Shown: piece after piece, positions 1 through 6,705 of the stretch | How positions within the stretch are numbered: position 1 is the first letter of the stretch | Layout of the letters: each line of letters starts with the position of its first letter | From: SCQX01 sp035720945 | GTDB taxonomy: Bacteria > Pseudomonadota > Gammaproteobacteria > Burkholderiales > Burkholderiaceae_B | Length of the DNA: 11,362 bases | Direction: 5' to 3' | NCBI GenBank assembly: GCA_035720945.1 | Contig: DASTNK010000113.1 | Span: 1 to 11,362 of the forward strand | Translations under genes and position numbers: made by a program | The notes under the pieces: model-generated | What the model saw: the letters and a program-made list of their open reading frames with translations, nothing else | Told to the model about the DNA's origin: nothing | Database searches by the model: none

Positions 1-299
1 TGGGGCAATTGCAGCGCGGCGATACGGTGCCGGAATTCGAGAAGGCCATCTTCGAAGACGCCACGATCGGGGTGTTGCCCAAGCTCGTGGCCACGCGTTA
101 CGGCTTTCACATCATCGCCGTCGACAAGCGCGTCGAGGGCACCCAACTGCCGTTTGATCTGGTGCGCGAAAAAATAGCTGAAACCTTGCGTCGGAACAGC
201 GAGGAAAAGGCCTTGTCGCAGTATGTGCGGGTGCTGGCCGGTAACGCCGACATCCAGGGGGTCGATCTCGAGGCCTCCGCCTCGCCTCTGGTGCAGTAG
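1..299 (+). CDS. PpiC/parvulin-type peptidyl-prolyl isomerase, C-terminal part only
   Basis: This is the 3' end of a gene that starts before the window; its codons run from base 3 and 98 residues are visible, ending in TAG at 297-299. The segment GDTVPEFEKAIFE followed about 20 residues later by RYGFHIIAVDKR is the hallmark of the last part of a parvulin (rotamase) domain, in which the G-F-H-I-I strand closes the active-site sheet. Parvulins isomerise X-Pro bonds, usually as periplasmic chaperones when they have a signal sequence, but the N-terminus is not visible here so the location is unknown. A helical tail of about 55 residues (DLVREKIAETLRRNSEEKAL and onward) follows the domain, as in PpiC/NifM-like proteins of beta-proteobacteria. 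The in-frame TTG at base 9 is internal and not a real start. Family assignment is confident; the exact paralogue is not known. Confidence 0.85.
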   Translation, partial: GQLQRGDTVPEFEKAIFEDATIGVLPKLVATRYGFHIIAVDKRVEGTQLPFDLVREKIAETLRRNSEEKALSQYVRVLAGNADIQGVDLEASASPLVQ

Positions 300-636
300 G
301 GCTGGAAACCGTCTGAACGAGCCACCGCGTCGCACACCTCCGCGGTGTACGGCCGTCCGCCGCGGAGTTTGGTGCGCGATTGTGCGCCGGCGCGTGGACC
401 GACGCCATTTGGTAACCAATTAAGACGCCCGCTCCGACGAATGGCGATATTGCGCCAACGGGGTGCCGCAAGCACTACAATCCGTTGCGATCGATCCGGA
501 GTTTCGTTCATGCGGGTCGCTCGTCGGGGGGCGGATTTTGCTACGCTTGCGTACCCGCCAAGGCGTAGCGCATCGTGGGCGGGCATCTCATCCGTGTTCG
601 CGGATGTTTTCAATATTTTTCCAGGCTGGTCGCACT
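300..636. other. Non-coding interval between the isomerase and binding-protein genes
   Basis: I find no convincing gene in these 337 bases. The sequence holds a terminator-like hairpin (338-370, listed separately), a short dyad TTGGTAACCAA at 409-419, and a spaced inverted repeat CTACGC (541-546) / GCGTAG (563-568). The frame of the downstream gene stays open back to a GTG at 463 and has an ATG at 604, but the predicted product of that extension is Arg/Gly-rich and would bury the signal peptide. I do not see a convincing -35/-10 pair, so the promoter of the downstream gene remains unlocated. Confidence 0.5.
338..370 (+). terminator. Weak terminator-like hairpin after the isomerase gene
   Basis: CTCCGCGG at 338-345 pairs perfectly with CCGCGGAG at 360-367 across a 14-base loop, followed only by TTT. 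It lies 39 bases after the stop codon. The stem is GC-rich, but the loop is long and the T-tract short, so it may be a poor terminator or a chance GC-rich dyad. Confidence 0.3.
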
Positions 637-1971
637 ATGAATATTCAGGTCAATGGGTGTCGCGGGCAGGCGCGTCGTCTGCTTGCGGGGGTTTCGTTCG
701 TCTCGTTCGCCTCGCTGGCAGGCATGTCGTGCGCGCACGCCGCCACGACCGACGTCAATGTCTGGTACGCCATGAACGCCCACAACAGCGAGGCGTTCCA
801 GAGCCTGGCCAAGGAATTCAACCGCAGCCAGGACTCGGTGAAGGTGGTGCTCAAGGCGTTCGACAGCCCCGAGGCCGTGGAATCGGCGCTGCAGGCCAGC
901 CAGGGCAAGAAGGGCGCCAGCCCGAACCTGGCCCAGATGGACGACATCCATTCGGCGGACGACATGCGCACGCGCCGGTACATTCTGCCTTTGCACGATC
1001 TGCTGTCCAAGCACCCCATCAAGGATGCGAAGTGGTTTCTTTCGAGTTCCGACGCGTTCGCGCACGACACGCGCGGGCGCCTGACGGGTTTCCCCTACAT
1101 GGCCAGTGTGCCGGTGATGTTCTACGACATCGACGCGTTCCACAAGGCCAAGTTGTCGCCGGCCGTGCCGCAGGGCACCTGGCTGGGCCTGCAGGCACAA
1201 TTGGTGAGCCTGGCCAATGGCGGTTCACGGAAATGCCCGTTCGCCATGGCCGTGCCGGTCTCGGTCGATCTTGAAAACCTGGCGGCCGTGAACCAGCAGT
1301 TCTATGCCTCCGGCGACAACGGCTTCAAGGCCAAGGGCATGCCGAAGTTCAATTTCGACCTCATGTACGTGCGGCACCTGTCCCTGATGAAAAGCTGGGT
1401 GAGCGTCGGCATCATGACGCGCCCCGAGGCCGCCCCGCAGGCCGTGTCGAATTTCGCCAGCCGCGAATGCGCGGTGCTAATGGCCGATTCGGCCAACATC
1501 GGCACCTTCAACGACGCGCGCTCGCTGAAGTATGGCGTGTCCGGCCTGCCACACTACCCCGAGGCCACCAAGACCCCCGGTCACCCGTTCGTGGGCGGTT
1601 CGGCCCTGTGGGCCATCAAGGGGCACCCGGCGGCGCAGGACAAGGCCACCGCCCAGTTCCTGGCCTGGCTCGCCAAGCCCGCCAACGCGGCCAAGTGGTA
1701 CCAGGAAACGGGGTATCTGCCTTTAACGACACAGGCGTTCGACGCCACCGGCGCGGGCTACTACAAGAACCTGGGCGACTGGCGCGCCATCGTGGCCGAC
1801 TACGCCACGCGGCCCGACGCCACCGAGCGCGGTTTCTGGGTCAACAACTACCCGCAGATCCGCGTCATGCTGAAGCAGACGCTGGACCGCGCGCTGAATG
1901 GGCAGGAAGCCGCCGTGCCGGCCCTGCAAACCGCCACCAGCCAGGCCGACCGCATGGTGCGCGAACGCTGA
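637..1971 (+). CDS. ABC-transporter periplasmic solute-binding protein, UgpB family
   Basis: The 444-residue product starts with a classic Sec signal peptide: a basic stretch (CRGQARR), a hydrophobic core (LLAGVSFVSFASLAGM) and cleavage expected after AHA, near residue 35. The start at 637 was chosen because it gives this compact signal; in-frame ATG 604 and GTG 463 are possible but less good, and the Shine-Dalgarno is weak (AGG at 623-625). The C-terminal half matches E. coli UgpB as I recall it: GGSALWAIKG, then FLAWLAKPANAAKWYQETGYLP, then PQIRV near the C-terminus, where UgpB places ligand-binding Tyr and Arg residues. Length is close to UgpB (about 438). UgpB captures sn-glycerol-3-phosphate or glycerophosphodiesters for an ABC importer; the N-terminal half is more divergent, so the ligand here is uncertain. 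No permease or ATPase gene lies alongside, and a strong terminator closes the transcript, so it acts as a solitary binding protein or serves a transporter encoded elsewhere. Confidence 0.85.
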   Translation: MNIQVNGCRGQARRLLAGVSFVSFASLAGMSCAHAATTDVNVWYAMNAHNSEAFQSLAKEFNRSQDSVKVVLKAFDSPEAVESALQASQGKKGASPNLAQMDDIHSADDMRTRRYILPLHDLLSKHPIKDAKWFLSSSDAFAHDTRGRLTGFPYMASVPVMFYDIDAFHKAKLSPAVPQGTWLGLQAQLVSLANGGSRKCPFAMAVPVSVDLENLAAVNQQFYASGDNGFKAKGMPKFNFDLMYVRHLSLMKSWVSVGIMTRPEAAPQAVSNFASRECAVLMADSANIGTFNDARSLKYGVSGLPHYPEATKTPGHPFVGGSALWAIKGHPAAQDKATAQFLAWLAKPANAAKWYQETGYLPLTTQAFDATGAGYYKNLGDWRAIVADYATRPDATERGFWVNNYPQIRVMLKQTLDRALNGQEAAVPALQTATSQADRMVRER

Positions 1972-1990
1972 TGCGATGTTGTGGGCTGTC

Positions 1991-2030
1991 ACGCCCGGCA
2001 ACCCGAATATGGGTTGCCGGGCGTTTTTGT
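1991..2030 (+). terminator. Strong intrinsic terminator after the binding-protein gene
   Basis: ACGCCCGGCAACCC at 1991-2004 pairs without mismatch with GGGTTGCCGGGCGT at 2011-2024 across the six-base loop GAATAT, and the 3' arm runs into TTTTT (2024-2028). It starts 19 bases after the TGA at 1969-1971. This is a textbook rho-independent terminator and separates the binding-protein transcript from the pilus operon. Confidence 0.93.
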
Positions 2031-2064
2031 CTTACATGAGTCGAGGCCTGTGCTTAGTGAGGTT

Positions 2065-2093
2065 TTGAGACATCAAATGATTGAAAATAAAAG
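2065..2093 (+). promoter_or_regulatory. Candidate sigma70 promoter for the pilus operon
   Basis: TTGAGA (2065-2070, five of six to consensus) and TAAAAG (2088-2093, four of six) are separated by 17 bases, inside the most AT-rich stretch of the window. Transcription would start near 2100, about 150 bases before the first pilus gene. It is the best candidate between the terminator and pilL; a weaker TTGGGC (2126-2131) / TATTTT (2147-2152) pair with 15-base spacing also exists. Confidence 0.4.
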
Positions 2094-2098
2094 ATAAA

Positions 2099-2113
2099 TT
2101 TCACTTTGTGAAA
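2099..2113. promoter_or_regulatory. Perfect inverted repeat, possible operator of the pilus operon
   Basis: TTTCAC-TTT-GTGAAA is a perfect dyad with six-base arms. It lies immediately downstream of the candidate -10 box and would cover the expected transcription start, which is where a repressor site would be placed. No regulator gene is visible in the window, so the binding protein is unknown. Confidence 0.35.
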
Positions 2114-2186
2114 CCGTGGGATCGGTTGGGCGAAATGTTCCGTCCGTATTTTTCGGGCTGGCGGCCCCGCGTCGATATGCCCAAGA

Positions 2187-2196
2187 TGAGCGCTCA
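2187..2196. promoter_or_regulatory. Perfect 10-base palindrome TGAGCGCTCA in the pilus leader
   Basis: This palindrome has a central CpG and matches the core of the symmetric lac-type operator (TGAGCGCTCA), which is typical of LacI/GalR-family binding sites. It lies 57 bases upstream of the pilL ATG. A chance match in GC-rich DNA is possible. Confidence 0.25.
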
Positions 2197-2253
2197 CTGA
2201 AACGGGACGGCACCACTTGCGTGTTCGTTCGGATATGACAGGTGGGTGCTGCC

Positions 2254-3279
2254 ATGCGCGGGTTTCCGATCACAATTCTTTGTTTACTACTGGTTGGCTG
2301 TGGGTCATTGCCTGACTGGGCGATATTTTCCCCGCCCGCGGAAATGTCGGCACCCGCCCGCTATCACTTCGATTGGGCGTTATCCGGCAGCCGCGCGGTG
2401 GGGCCGGAGCAGGTATTCGACGACGGTGAGCGGATGTGGCTGCAATTCACTGACGGCGCACCCATACCCGCCGTCTTTGCCCGCTCGGAACGGGGTGATA
2501 CGCCTCTGTCATATCGTCGGGAGGGTCCTTACGTCGTTGTGCGCGGCGTGTGGCCGCGACTTGTGCTGCGTGGAGGTCATCAGGAGGCATTTGTGCGTCG
2601 CGTTGCGCCGCCTCCAGATCAGACCGTGTCCTCGACGCCCCCGACCATAGCGAAAACGGGCGGCGTCAGTGCGCGTCCCGCTGTGGGCAAGGCCGTGGCG
2701 GATCTGTCAGGGCCAAAGGGTGGTAAGCCGGCCATGCGTGATGGGGCGAAGGCCCCGCCGCGGATCGTGACAAGTAAGGATGCGGCGTTTCCCGAGGCGT
2801 CCCGCCAGGCGAGCGACGCACCCGCGCAGGTGCCTGGTACGGCCGTGGACTCCCGGCCTGTGCCCGCGATATCGGTGATACCTCATAGTTCTCCGTCGCG
2901 CCCGTTGTCCGTTGTGGCAGTCCCATCCCCGTCGCCCGGTACGGCGCAACCGTCCGGGGCAAAGATCGACGCGCCGATCACGCGTGAATATTTCGAGGTT
3001 GGTCCGGCGGACGGCAACATTCGCCAGACCCTGAATCGTTGGGCCCAGGTGGCGGGATGGACGTTCAATGTGGAGCATTGGGCCGTGAATGTCGATGTCC
3101 CGATCGTTGGTTCGGCCACCTTCGACTCCGGATTCAAACCCGCGGTAAGGGCTTTGCTTGCCTCGACCGAGCTGGGGGACAGGCCATTGCGGCCCTGCTT
3201 CTATTCCAACAAGGTGGTTCGCGTGGTGCCCTACGCGCAAGTGTGTGACCGCACACGCAATCCGGGGAGCTCGTCATGA
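2254..3279 (+). CDS. pilL: PilL/TcpQ-type type IVb pilus lipoprotein with a VirB9-like segment
   Basis: The 341-residue product begins with a lipoprotein signal, MRGFPITILCLLLVGC, with Cys16 as the expected lipid site (lipobox LVGC). ATG 2254 was chosen over GTG 2242 because AGGTGG at 2240-2245 sits eight bases ahead and the signal peptide begins correctly. Residues 37-116 resemble the C-terminal beta-domain of VirB9/CagX/TrbG proteins: VFDDGERMWLQF, PAVF, YRREGPYVVVRG, RLVLRGG. A Pro/Ala/Ser-rich linker spans about 117-243. Residues 246-331 form a TcpQ-C-type domain with an N0/STN-like pattern (DGNIRQTLNRWAQVAGWTF through NKVVRVV) and two Cys (315, 331) that could pair. By family analogy it is an outer-membrane lipoprotein that helps the secretin assemble or stabilises it. 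It is the first gene of the operon and overlaps pilN by four bases (ATGA). Role is fairly sure; the VirB9 relation is my inference from motifs. Confidence 0.8.
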   Translation: MRGFPITILCLLLVGCGSLPDWAIFSPPAEMSAPARYHFDWALSGSRAVGPEQVFDDGERMWLQFTDGAPIPAVFARSERGDTPLSYRREGPYVVVRGVWPRLVLRGGHQEAFVRRVAPPPDQTVSSTPPTIAKTGGVSARPAVGKAVADLSGPKGGKPAMRDGAKAPPRIVTSKDAAFPEASRQASDAPAQVPGTAVDSRPVPAISVIPHSSPSRPLSVVAVPSPSPGTAQPSGAKIDAPITREYFEVGPADGNIRQTLNRWAQVAGWTFNVEHWAVNVDVPIVGSATFDSGFKPAVRALLASTELGDRPLRPCFYSNKVVRVVPYAQVCDRTRNPGSSS

Positions 3280-4880
3280 GTCGTCCACGACGCCTGGTTC
3301 TGGTCGTGGCCTCGTGCATGGTGTTCACGGCGTGCTCGTTGGCAGAAAAGGTGCTGGAGGTACGTAAATCCGCTGATCGCGCCCAGGCAAAGATCGGAGC
3401 TGAGCACCGGGCGTTCGATCGGGCAGTGGCCGGGGAGGGTGAGCGCCAGGCCGCCCAGGAGGTGGATCGTCCGTGGATAGCCGGGCGCCCGGTTCCTCTT
3501 GGCCGGGACGTCACACTGCCGTCGGCGTTGCGCGCGAATGTTCGCACCACCATGTTGTTCGCGGGCGGGCCGGTTGACCTGCGCCAGGCTGCGGGGCGCA
3601 TCACGGCCGCCACCTCCATTCCGGTTTTCGTGCGCCCGGATGCCTTGCTGCCGTTGGAGCGTTTTTTGCCGCGGCTATCGGGTGAGGTATCGACGCCTGC
3701 AGCCTCCGGCGGGGTTTCCGCCGAGGTGATGATGGGTTTGCCGGCGCGAGAGGCGGAGCCGCTTGCCGATATTCTCGATCGTATTGGGGCGAGGCTGGGT
3801 GTGCAATGGCGGTATACGGCTGGCCGTATCGAATTTTTCCGCACTGAAACGCGGGTTTTCGACGTTCGGGCGCTGGCACTCAATGCCAGCGCGCAGGCAT
3901 CTCTCGGACTCGAGGGGCGCGGCAAGCAGCAAGGCTTCGTCAGCAGCTCGCGCACCCGCCTGGAGGGTGGCGAGCAGAACCCCATGAAGGCTATCCACGC
4001 CAGGCTTGAACCGTTTCTGACGCGCGCCGGTATTCTCGTGGCGCAGCCTGGCGCCGGCGCGTCGGTGGTGGTCACGGATACTCCCGATGTTCTGCGGCGC
4101 ATAGCGACCTATCTCGACGCGGAAAATCGGGCCCTCACGCGCAGAATCCGCCTGGTTTTCGAAGAGATCACGCTCGCGACCGATGACAGCGCAGAGGCGG
4201 GAATAGACTGGAATGTGGTATTCACCGATGCCCGCCTGGCTGCCTCTTTGTCTATCGCCGCGCCGGTTGCGGCCGAGGCGGCGAGAATGGCGCTTGGCGC
4301 AACCCACGGAAACTTTCAGGGGTCCGAGGCCGTGATCCGGGCTTTGAGCAAGGTGGGCAGGGTGGTGCGCCGAAGCAGTGTACCCGTGTTGACGCTGAAT
4401 CGACGGCCGGTGACTCATGCGGTCCGAACCACGTTTTCTTATATTGACCAGGTTCAGACCACCGCGCTGGCCAACGGATCGGGGTTGGCGCTACCGTCCG
4501 TGTCCGTCAGCCAGCGGGACGAAACCGTGGGGTCGGTGCTCACGCTGGTGCCGGACGCTCAGGACAACAATCAGATCCTGCTATCGGTGGCTTATGACAA
4601 TACGGTGGCGCAGCCACTCAAATCCGTCACATTTGGCGATCGCAGCAATCCATTGCAGTTGCAACAAATCACAATAGATGGCAATGGCACCGTCCAGCAA
4701 GTATTGCTTCATCCCGGGCAGCCGCTGGTCATTTCCGGATTCGATCGGAAGCAGGAGCAGTCCGAGGGGCGCCGACTCAATCCAGGGCTTCCGGCCATCC
4801 TCGGCGGCAGTGATCAAGCGTCGAAGCAGCGGTTGATGACAGTCATCATCATGTCGGCGCAAGTCGAAGAAGATGCATGA
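3276..4880 (+). CDS. pilN: PilN-type secretin lipoprotein of the type IVb pilus
   Basis: The 534-residue product forms the outer-membrane pore through which the pilus leaves the cell. It has a lipoprotein signal, with FTAC placing the lipid on Cys20. Residues about 93-190 look like an N0/STN domain (PVDLRQAAGRITAATSIPVF through GRIEFF). About 190-290 holds an N1-like ring domain (VVVTDTPDVLRRIATYLD). The C-terminal secretin domain, about 291-530, carries the typical signatures: RRIRLVFEEITL, VGSVLTLVPDAQDNNQILLSV, and VLLHPGQPLVISGFDRKQ. The length is near that of R64 PilN and BfpB. The start overlaps the end of pilL (ATGA) with GGGGAG just ahead, so translation is probably coupled. The only visible candidate for a helper lipoprotein is the upstream TcpQ-type protein. 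Confidence is high because lipobox, N0 and secretin signatures occur in the right order. Confidence 0.93.
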   Translation: MSRPRRLVLVVASCMVFTACSLAEKVLEVRKSADRAQAKIGAEHRAFDRAVAGEGERQAAQEVDRPWIAGRPVPLGRDVTLPSALRANVRTTMLFAGGPVDLRQAAGRITAATSIPVFVRPDALLPLERFLPRLSGEVSTPAASGGVSAEVMMGLPAREAEPLADILDRIGARLGVQWRYTAGRIEFFRTETRVFDVRALALNASAQASLGLEGRGKQQGFVSSSRTRLEGGEQNPMKAIHARLEPFLTRAGILVAQPGAGASVVVTDTPDVLRRIATYLDAENRALTRRIRLVFEEITLATDDSAEAGIDWNVVFTDARLAASLSIAAPVAAEAARMALGATHGNFQGSEAVIRALSKVGRVVRRSSVPVLTLNRRPVTHAVRTTFSYIDQVQTTALANGSGLALPSVSVSQRDETVGSVLTLVPDAQDNNQILLSVAYDNTVAQPLKSVTFGDRSNPLQLQQITIDGNGTVQQVLLHPGQPLVISGFDRKQEQSEGRRLNPGLPAILGGSDQASKQRLMTVIIMSAQVEEDA

Positions 4881-4882
4881 CC

Positions 4883-4887
4883 AAGGA
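4883..4887 (+). promoter_or_regulatory. Ribosome binding site that decides the pilO start
   Basis: AAGGA lies six bases before ATG 4894, while the other in-frame ATG at 4873 has only an abutting GAAGAAG. This favours 4894, leaving a 13-base gap after pilN instead of an eight-base overlap. Confidence 0.6.
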
Positions 4888-4893
4888 ATCGAC

Positions 4894-6363
4894 ATGGCCC
4901 CATACTTGATCCTGCCCTCGTCGGATAGCGCACTGGTTTTCGGAATGGAGTGGCTTCCCCTGATCGGTCGCCGTCTCGAGAGCGCCGCGTATCGCACCGC
5001 GCGGCAGTACAAGGCGAGCCATCTGGTTTTCAGCAACACAGGGGCCACGGCGGTGGGGTTGGCGGACCTCCCGACTGGAATGCCGCGGGCCGGCGGGGCG
5101 CTCCGGTCCGCGGCCCAGTGTCTGGCGTGCTTGTTTTCCTCGGGTACGGTGGCGCTGATGCTCGAGGTTGAGTCCGGCCGGTTCTGGGTTGCCGCTGTTC
5201 ACGATGGCGCGGTTGTCACCGGCACGGACCGTTTGTATCCGGGCGAGGATGTCGCGCGCGCCGCGATGGAGGATCTGAAGCAGGCTTACCCTCGTTTGGC
5301 CGTTCTTGGTGCTCCCGGTTCACCGCCCGCCCCGTCCCTGCGGGCATTGGACTCCGCCGATGGAACGAGGACGCGACTGGTGCGCGCACGATCAGGCGGA
5401 GGCATTCGGCGAACCTTGATCTGTTCGTCACTGGCGATGCTGATGGTGGCGCCGCTGATTATCTGGGGGGTGCGCCCGCGGAACGTGGCGCTCGCGCCAA
5501 CAGCGTTGCCAGCCGCGCACCAGAGCCCGGCGACGATCTGGAGACGTGCTGTCGACTCCGCCCGCCAAGGGCACGTCGTGCACGGCTATGCGGGGACGCG
5601 GCTGGTCCTGGACAGCTTTTACGAGTTGCCCGGAAGCATGGCGGGATGGTCTTTGACTCAGGCGGCTTGTTCACCGGAAGGGTCGGGCTGGCGTTGCGAT
5701 GCCATGTATCGCCGTAGGGCGAACGGCGCCGGCAGCGATGTGTTCCTGGATGCGGCGCCCAGTGCATGGCGGGTGTCGTTTGCCGGCCTGGATCAGGCAC
5801 GTGTGTCGTGGCCTCTGAGCGGTACCGCTGTCGCGCTCGTGCGCCACGACCCACACTCTGTGCGTCATGATGACCGTCATTTACTCAGCCAGCTTCAGGC
5901 ACTGTCTCCCGCTTTCACACGGCTGGAACTCGGGCAGCCCGTGGCATTGCGGATTACGCCGCCACGGGACCGGGGCGGGAGAGTGCCGCCTCGGCCGCCG
6001 GGCATGCCACGGTACGTCACGCGATCCGTGCGCATCATGGGGCCGTTGCGGTCAGCGGGCATGCTGGCTCCATTGATGCCATCGATCGAGTGGTCACGCG
6101 TCACCTTGGCATCGAGTGATGTGCGCGCACCATCGTTGACCGCCAGTCGTTTCGTGATCTCTTTCGAAGGAGTCCTGCATGAATCAGAGCCTCTTGATGC
6201 GGAGGGTGTCTCCTCCGGCCGCGTGTCCACCGTTGGCCAGGAGGATAAGTCGCCGCAGTGCATGCATGACCGTTGCCACGGCGCTGGCCCTGCAGGCGCT
6301 TCCGGCGTGGTCGGCGACGCCGGCTCAGGCCAACACAGAGGGGGACGGGATGTTGGTGCGTGA
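4894..6363 (+). CDS. pilO: PilO-type pilin accessory protein, bitopic inner-membrane component
   Basis: From ATG 4894 the frame encodes 489 residues. Residues 1-170 have no signal peptide and should be cytoplasmic. One membrane segment, RTLICSSLAMLMVAPLIIWG (173-192), is followed by a periplasmic part containing a Cys-spaced motif (TQAACSPEGSGWRCDAMYRR). This matches the architecture of R64 PilO-type pilin accessory proteins, which are required for pilus assembly and thought to be part of the inner-membrane complex with PilP. The recognisable protein seems to end around residue 427-432 (RFVISFEGVLHE). The frame then stays open for about 57 more residues of low-complexity Gly/Arg-rich sequence that overlap pilP in another frame. 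R64 PilO is, as I recall, near 430 residues, so the tail probably reflects a lost stop codon or a small frameshift near 6180. The assignment rests on position, topology and general resemblance. Confidence 0.8.
   Translation: MAPYLILPSSDSALVFGMEWLPLIGRRLESAAYRTARQYKASHLVFSNTGATAVGLADLPTGMPRAGGALRSAAQCLACLFSSGTVALMLEVESGRFWVAAVHDGAVVTGTDRLYPGEDVARAAMEDLKQAYPRLAVLGAPGSPPAPSLRALDSADGTRTRLVRARSGGGIRRTLICSSLAMLMVAPLIIWGVRPRNVALAPTALPAAHQSPATIWRRAVDSARQGHVVHGYAGTRLVLDSFYELPGSMAGWSLTQAACSPEGSGWRCDAMYRRRANGAGSDVFLDAAPSAWRVSFAGLDQARVSWPLSGTAVALVRHDPHSVRHDDRHLLSQLQALSPAFTRLELGQPVALRITPPRDRGGRVPPRPPGMPRYVTRSVRIMGPLRSAGMLAPLMPSIEWSRVTLASSDVRAPSLTASRFVISFEGVLHESEPLDAEGVSSGRVSTVGQEDKSPQCMHDRCHGAGPAGASGVVGDAGSGQHRGGRDVGA
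6166..6172 (+). promoter_or_regulatory. Strong ribosome binding site for pilP, inside pilO
   Basis: GAAGGAG sits six bases ahead of ATG 6179. It fixes the pilP start and therefore makes the 185-base overlap with the pilO frame real at the level of open frames. Confidence 0.75.
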
Positions 6364-6703
6364 ATTGATGCGCCTGGAGACTCGGCTTGCCCTCCGTCAG
6401 GCACGACAGCGTGCTCAGGCCGCCGAAACCCATGGGACACCGACGTCGGCGGCGACTTCTTCTGATCTTGATCTGGAATTGCAGGCGATCTATGGCGTGG
6501 GCAACAAGCTGTTGGCGCAGGTGAGGCATAACGAACGAACGCTGATCTATCTGCGAGGCAGTGCCCTGCCGGTCGGTGTCAAAGACGCTGCGGGCAATCA
6601 GGCATTCCGGCTTGTGGGTCTCTCAGGGACTTGCGTCCAACTCGCCCGCGAAGCGGTATCCCATACTCTGTGCCTGACCGGCTCAGGGTCGGCGGGGAGA
6701 TAA
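6179..6703 (+). CDS. pilP: PilP-type type IVb pilus biogenesis protein
   Basis: The product has 174 residues. It opens with an unusually long basic region (about 28 residues, including RRISRR) before a hydrophobic core (ACMTVATALALQAL) and a likely cleavage after WSA or AQA near residue 48-51. This suggests secretion to the periplasm. Residues about 59-82 (LVRELMRLETRLALRQARQR) are a probable coiled coil, followed by a compact beta domain (LQAIYGVGNKLLAQV, TLIYLRGSALPVG, FRLVGLSGTCVQL) with Cys152 and Cys165. This order of signal, coiled coil and small beta domain matches PilP of IncI-type pili, which works with PilO in linking the inner-membrane machinery to the secretin. The first 61 codons overlap the pilO frame. 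In-frame ATG 6266 would remove the basic region and has no good ribosome site. pilQ follows two bases after the stop. Confidence 0.85.
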   Translation: MNQSLLMRRVSPPAACPPLARRISRRSACMTVATALALQALPAWSATPAQANTEGDGMLVRELMRLETRLALRQARQRAQAAETHGTPTSAATSSDLDLELQAIYGVGNKLLAQVRHNERTLIYLRGSALPVGVKDAAGNQAFRLVGLSGTCVQLAREAVSHTLCLTGSGSAGR

Positions 6704-6705
6704 GC

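Noticed and set aside
107..613. A 168-codon minus-strand frame covering the non-coding interval 300-636.
   Set aside because: It overlaps the isomerase gene, has an Arg-rich low-complexity product, and shows no ribosome site or family resemblance.
463..636. N-terminal extension of the UgpB-like protein from GTG 463.
   Set aside because: The extension would place about 58 atypical residues before a clean signal peptide that begins at ATG 637.
3134..4102. A 322-codon open frame on the minus strand opposite pilL/pilN.
   Set aside because: It is antisense to a well-supported secretin gene, is Arg/Ser/Pro-rich with no domain, and is the usual mirror frame seen in GC-rich coding DNA.
6239..6245. 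AGGAGGA, a perfect Shine-Dalgarno inside pilP that might indicate a later pilP start.
   Set aside because: The next in-frame start (ATG 6266) is 20 bases away, too far, and starting there removes the basic part of the signal peptide.
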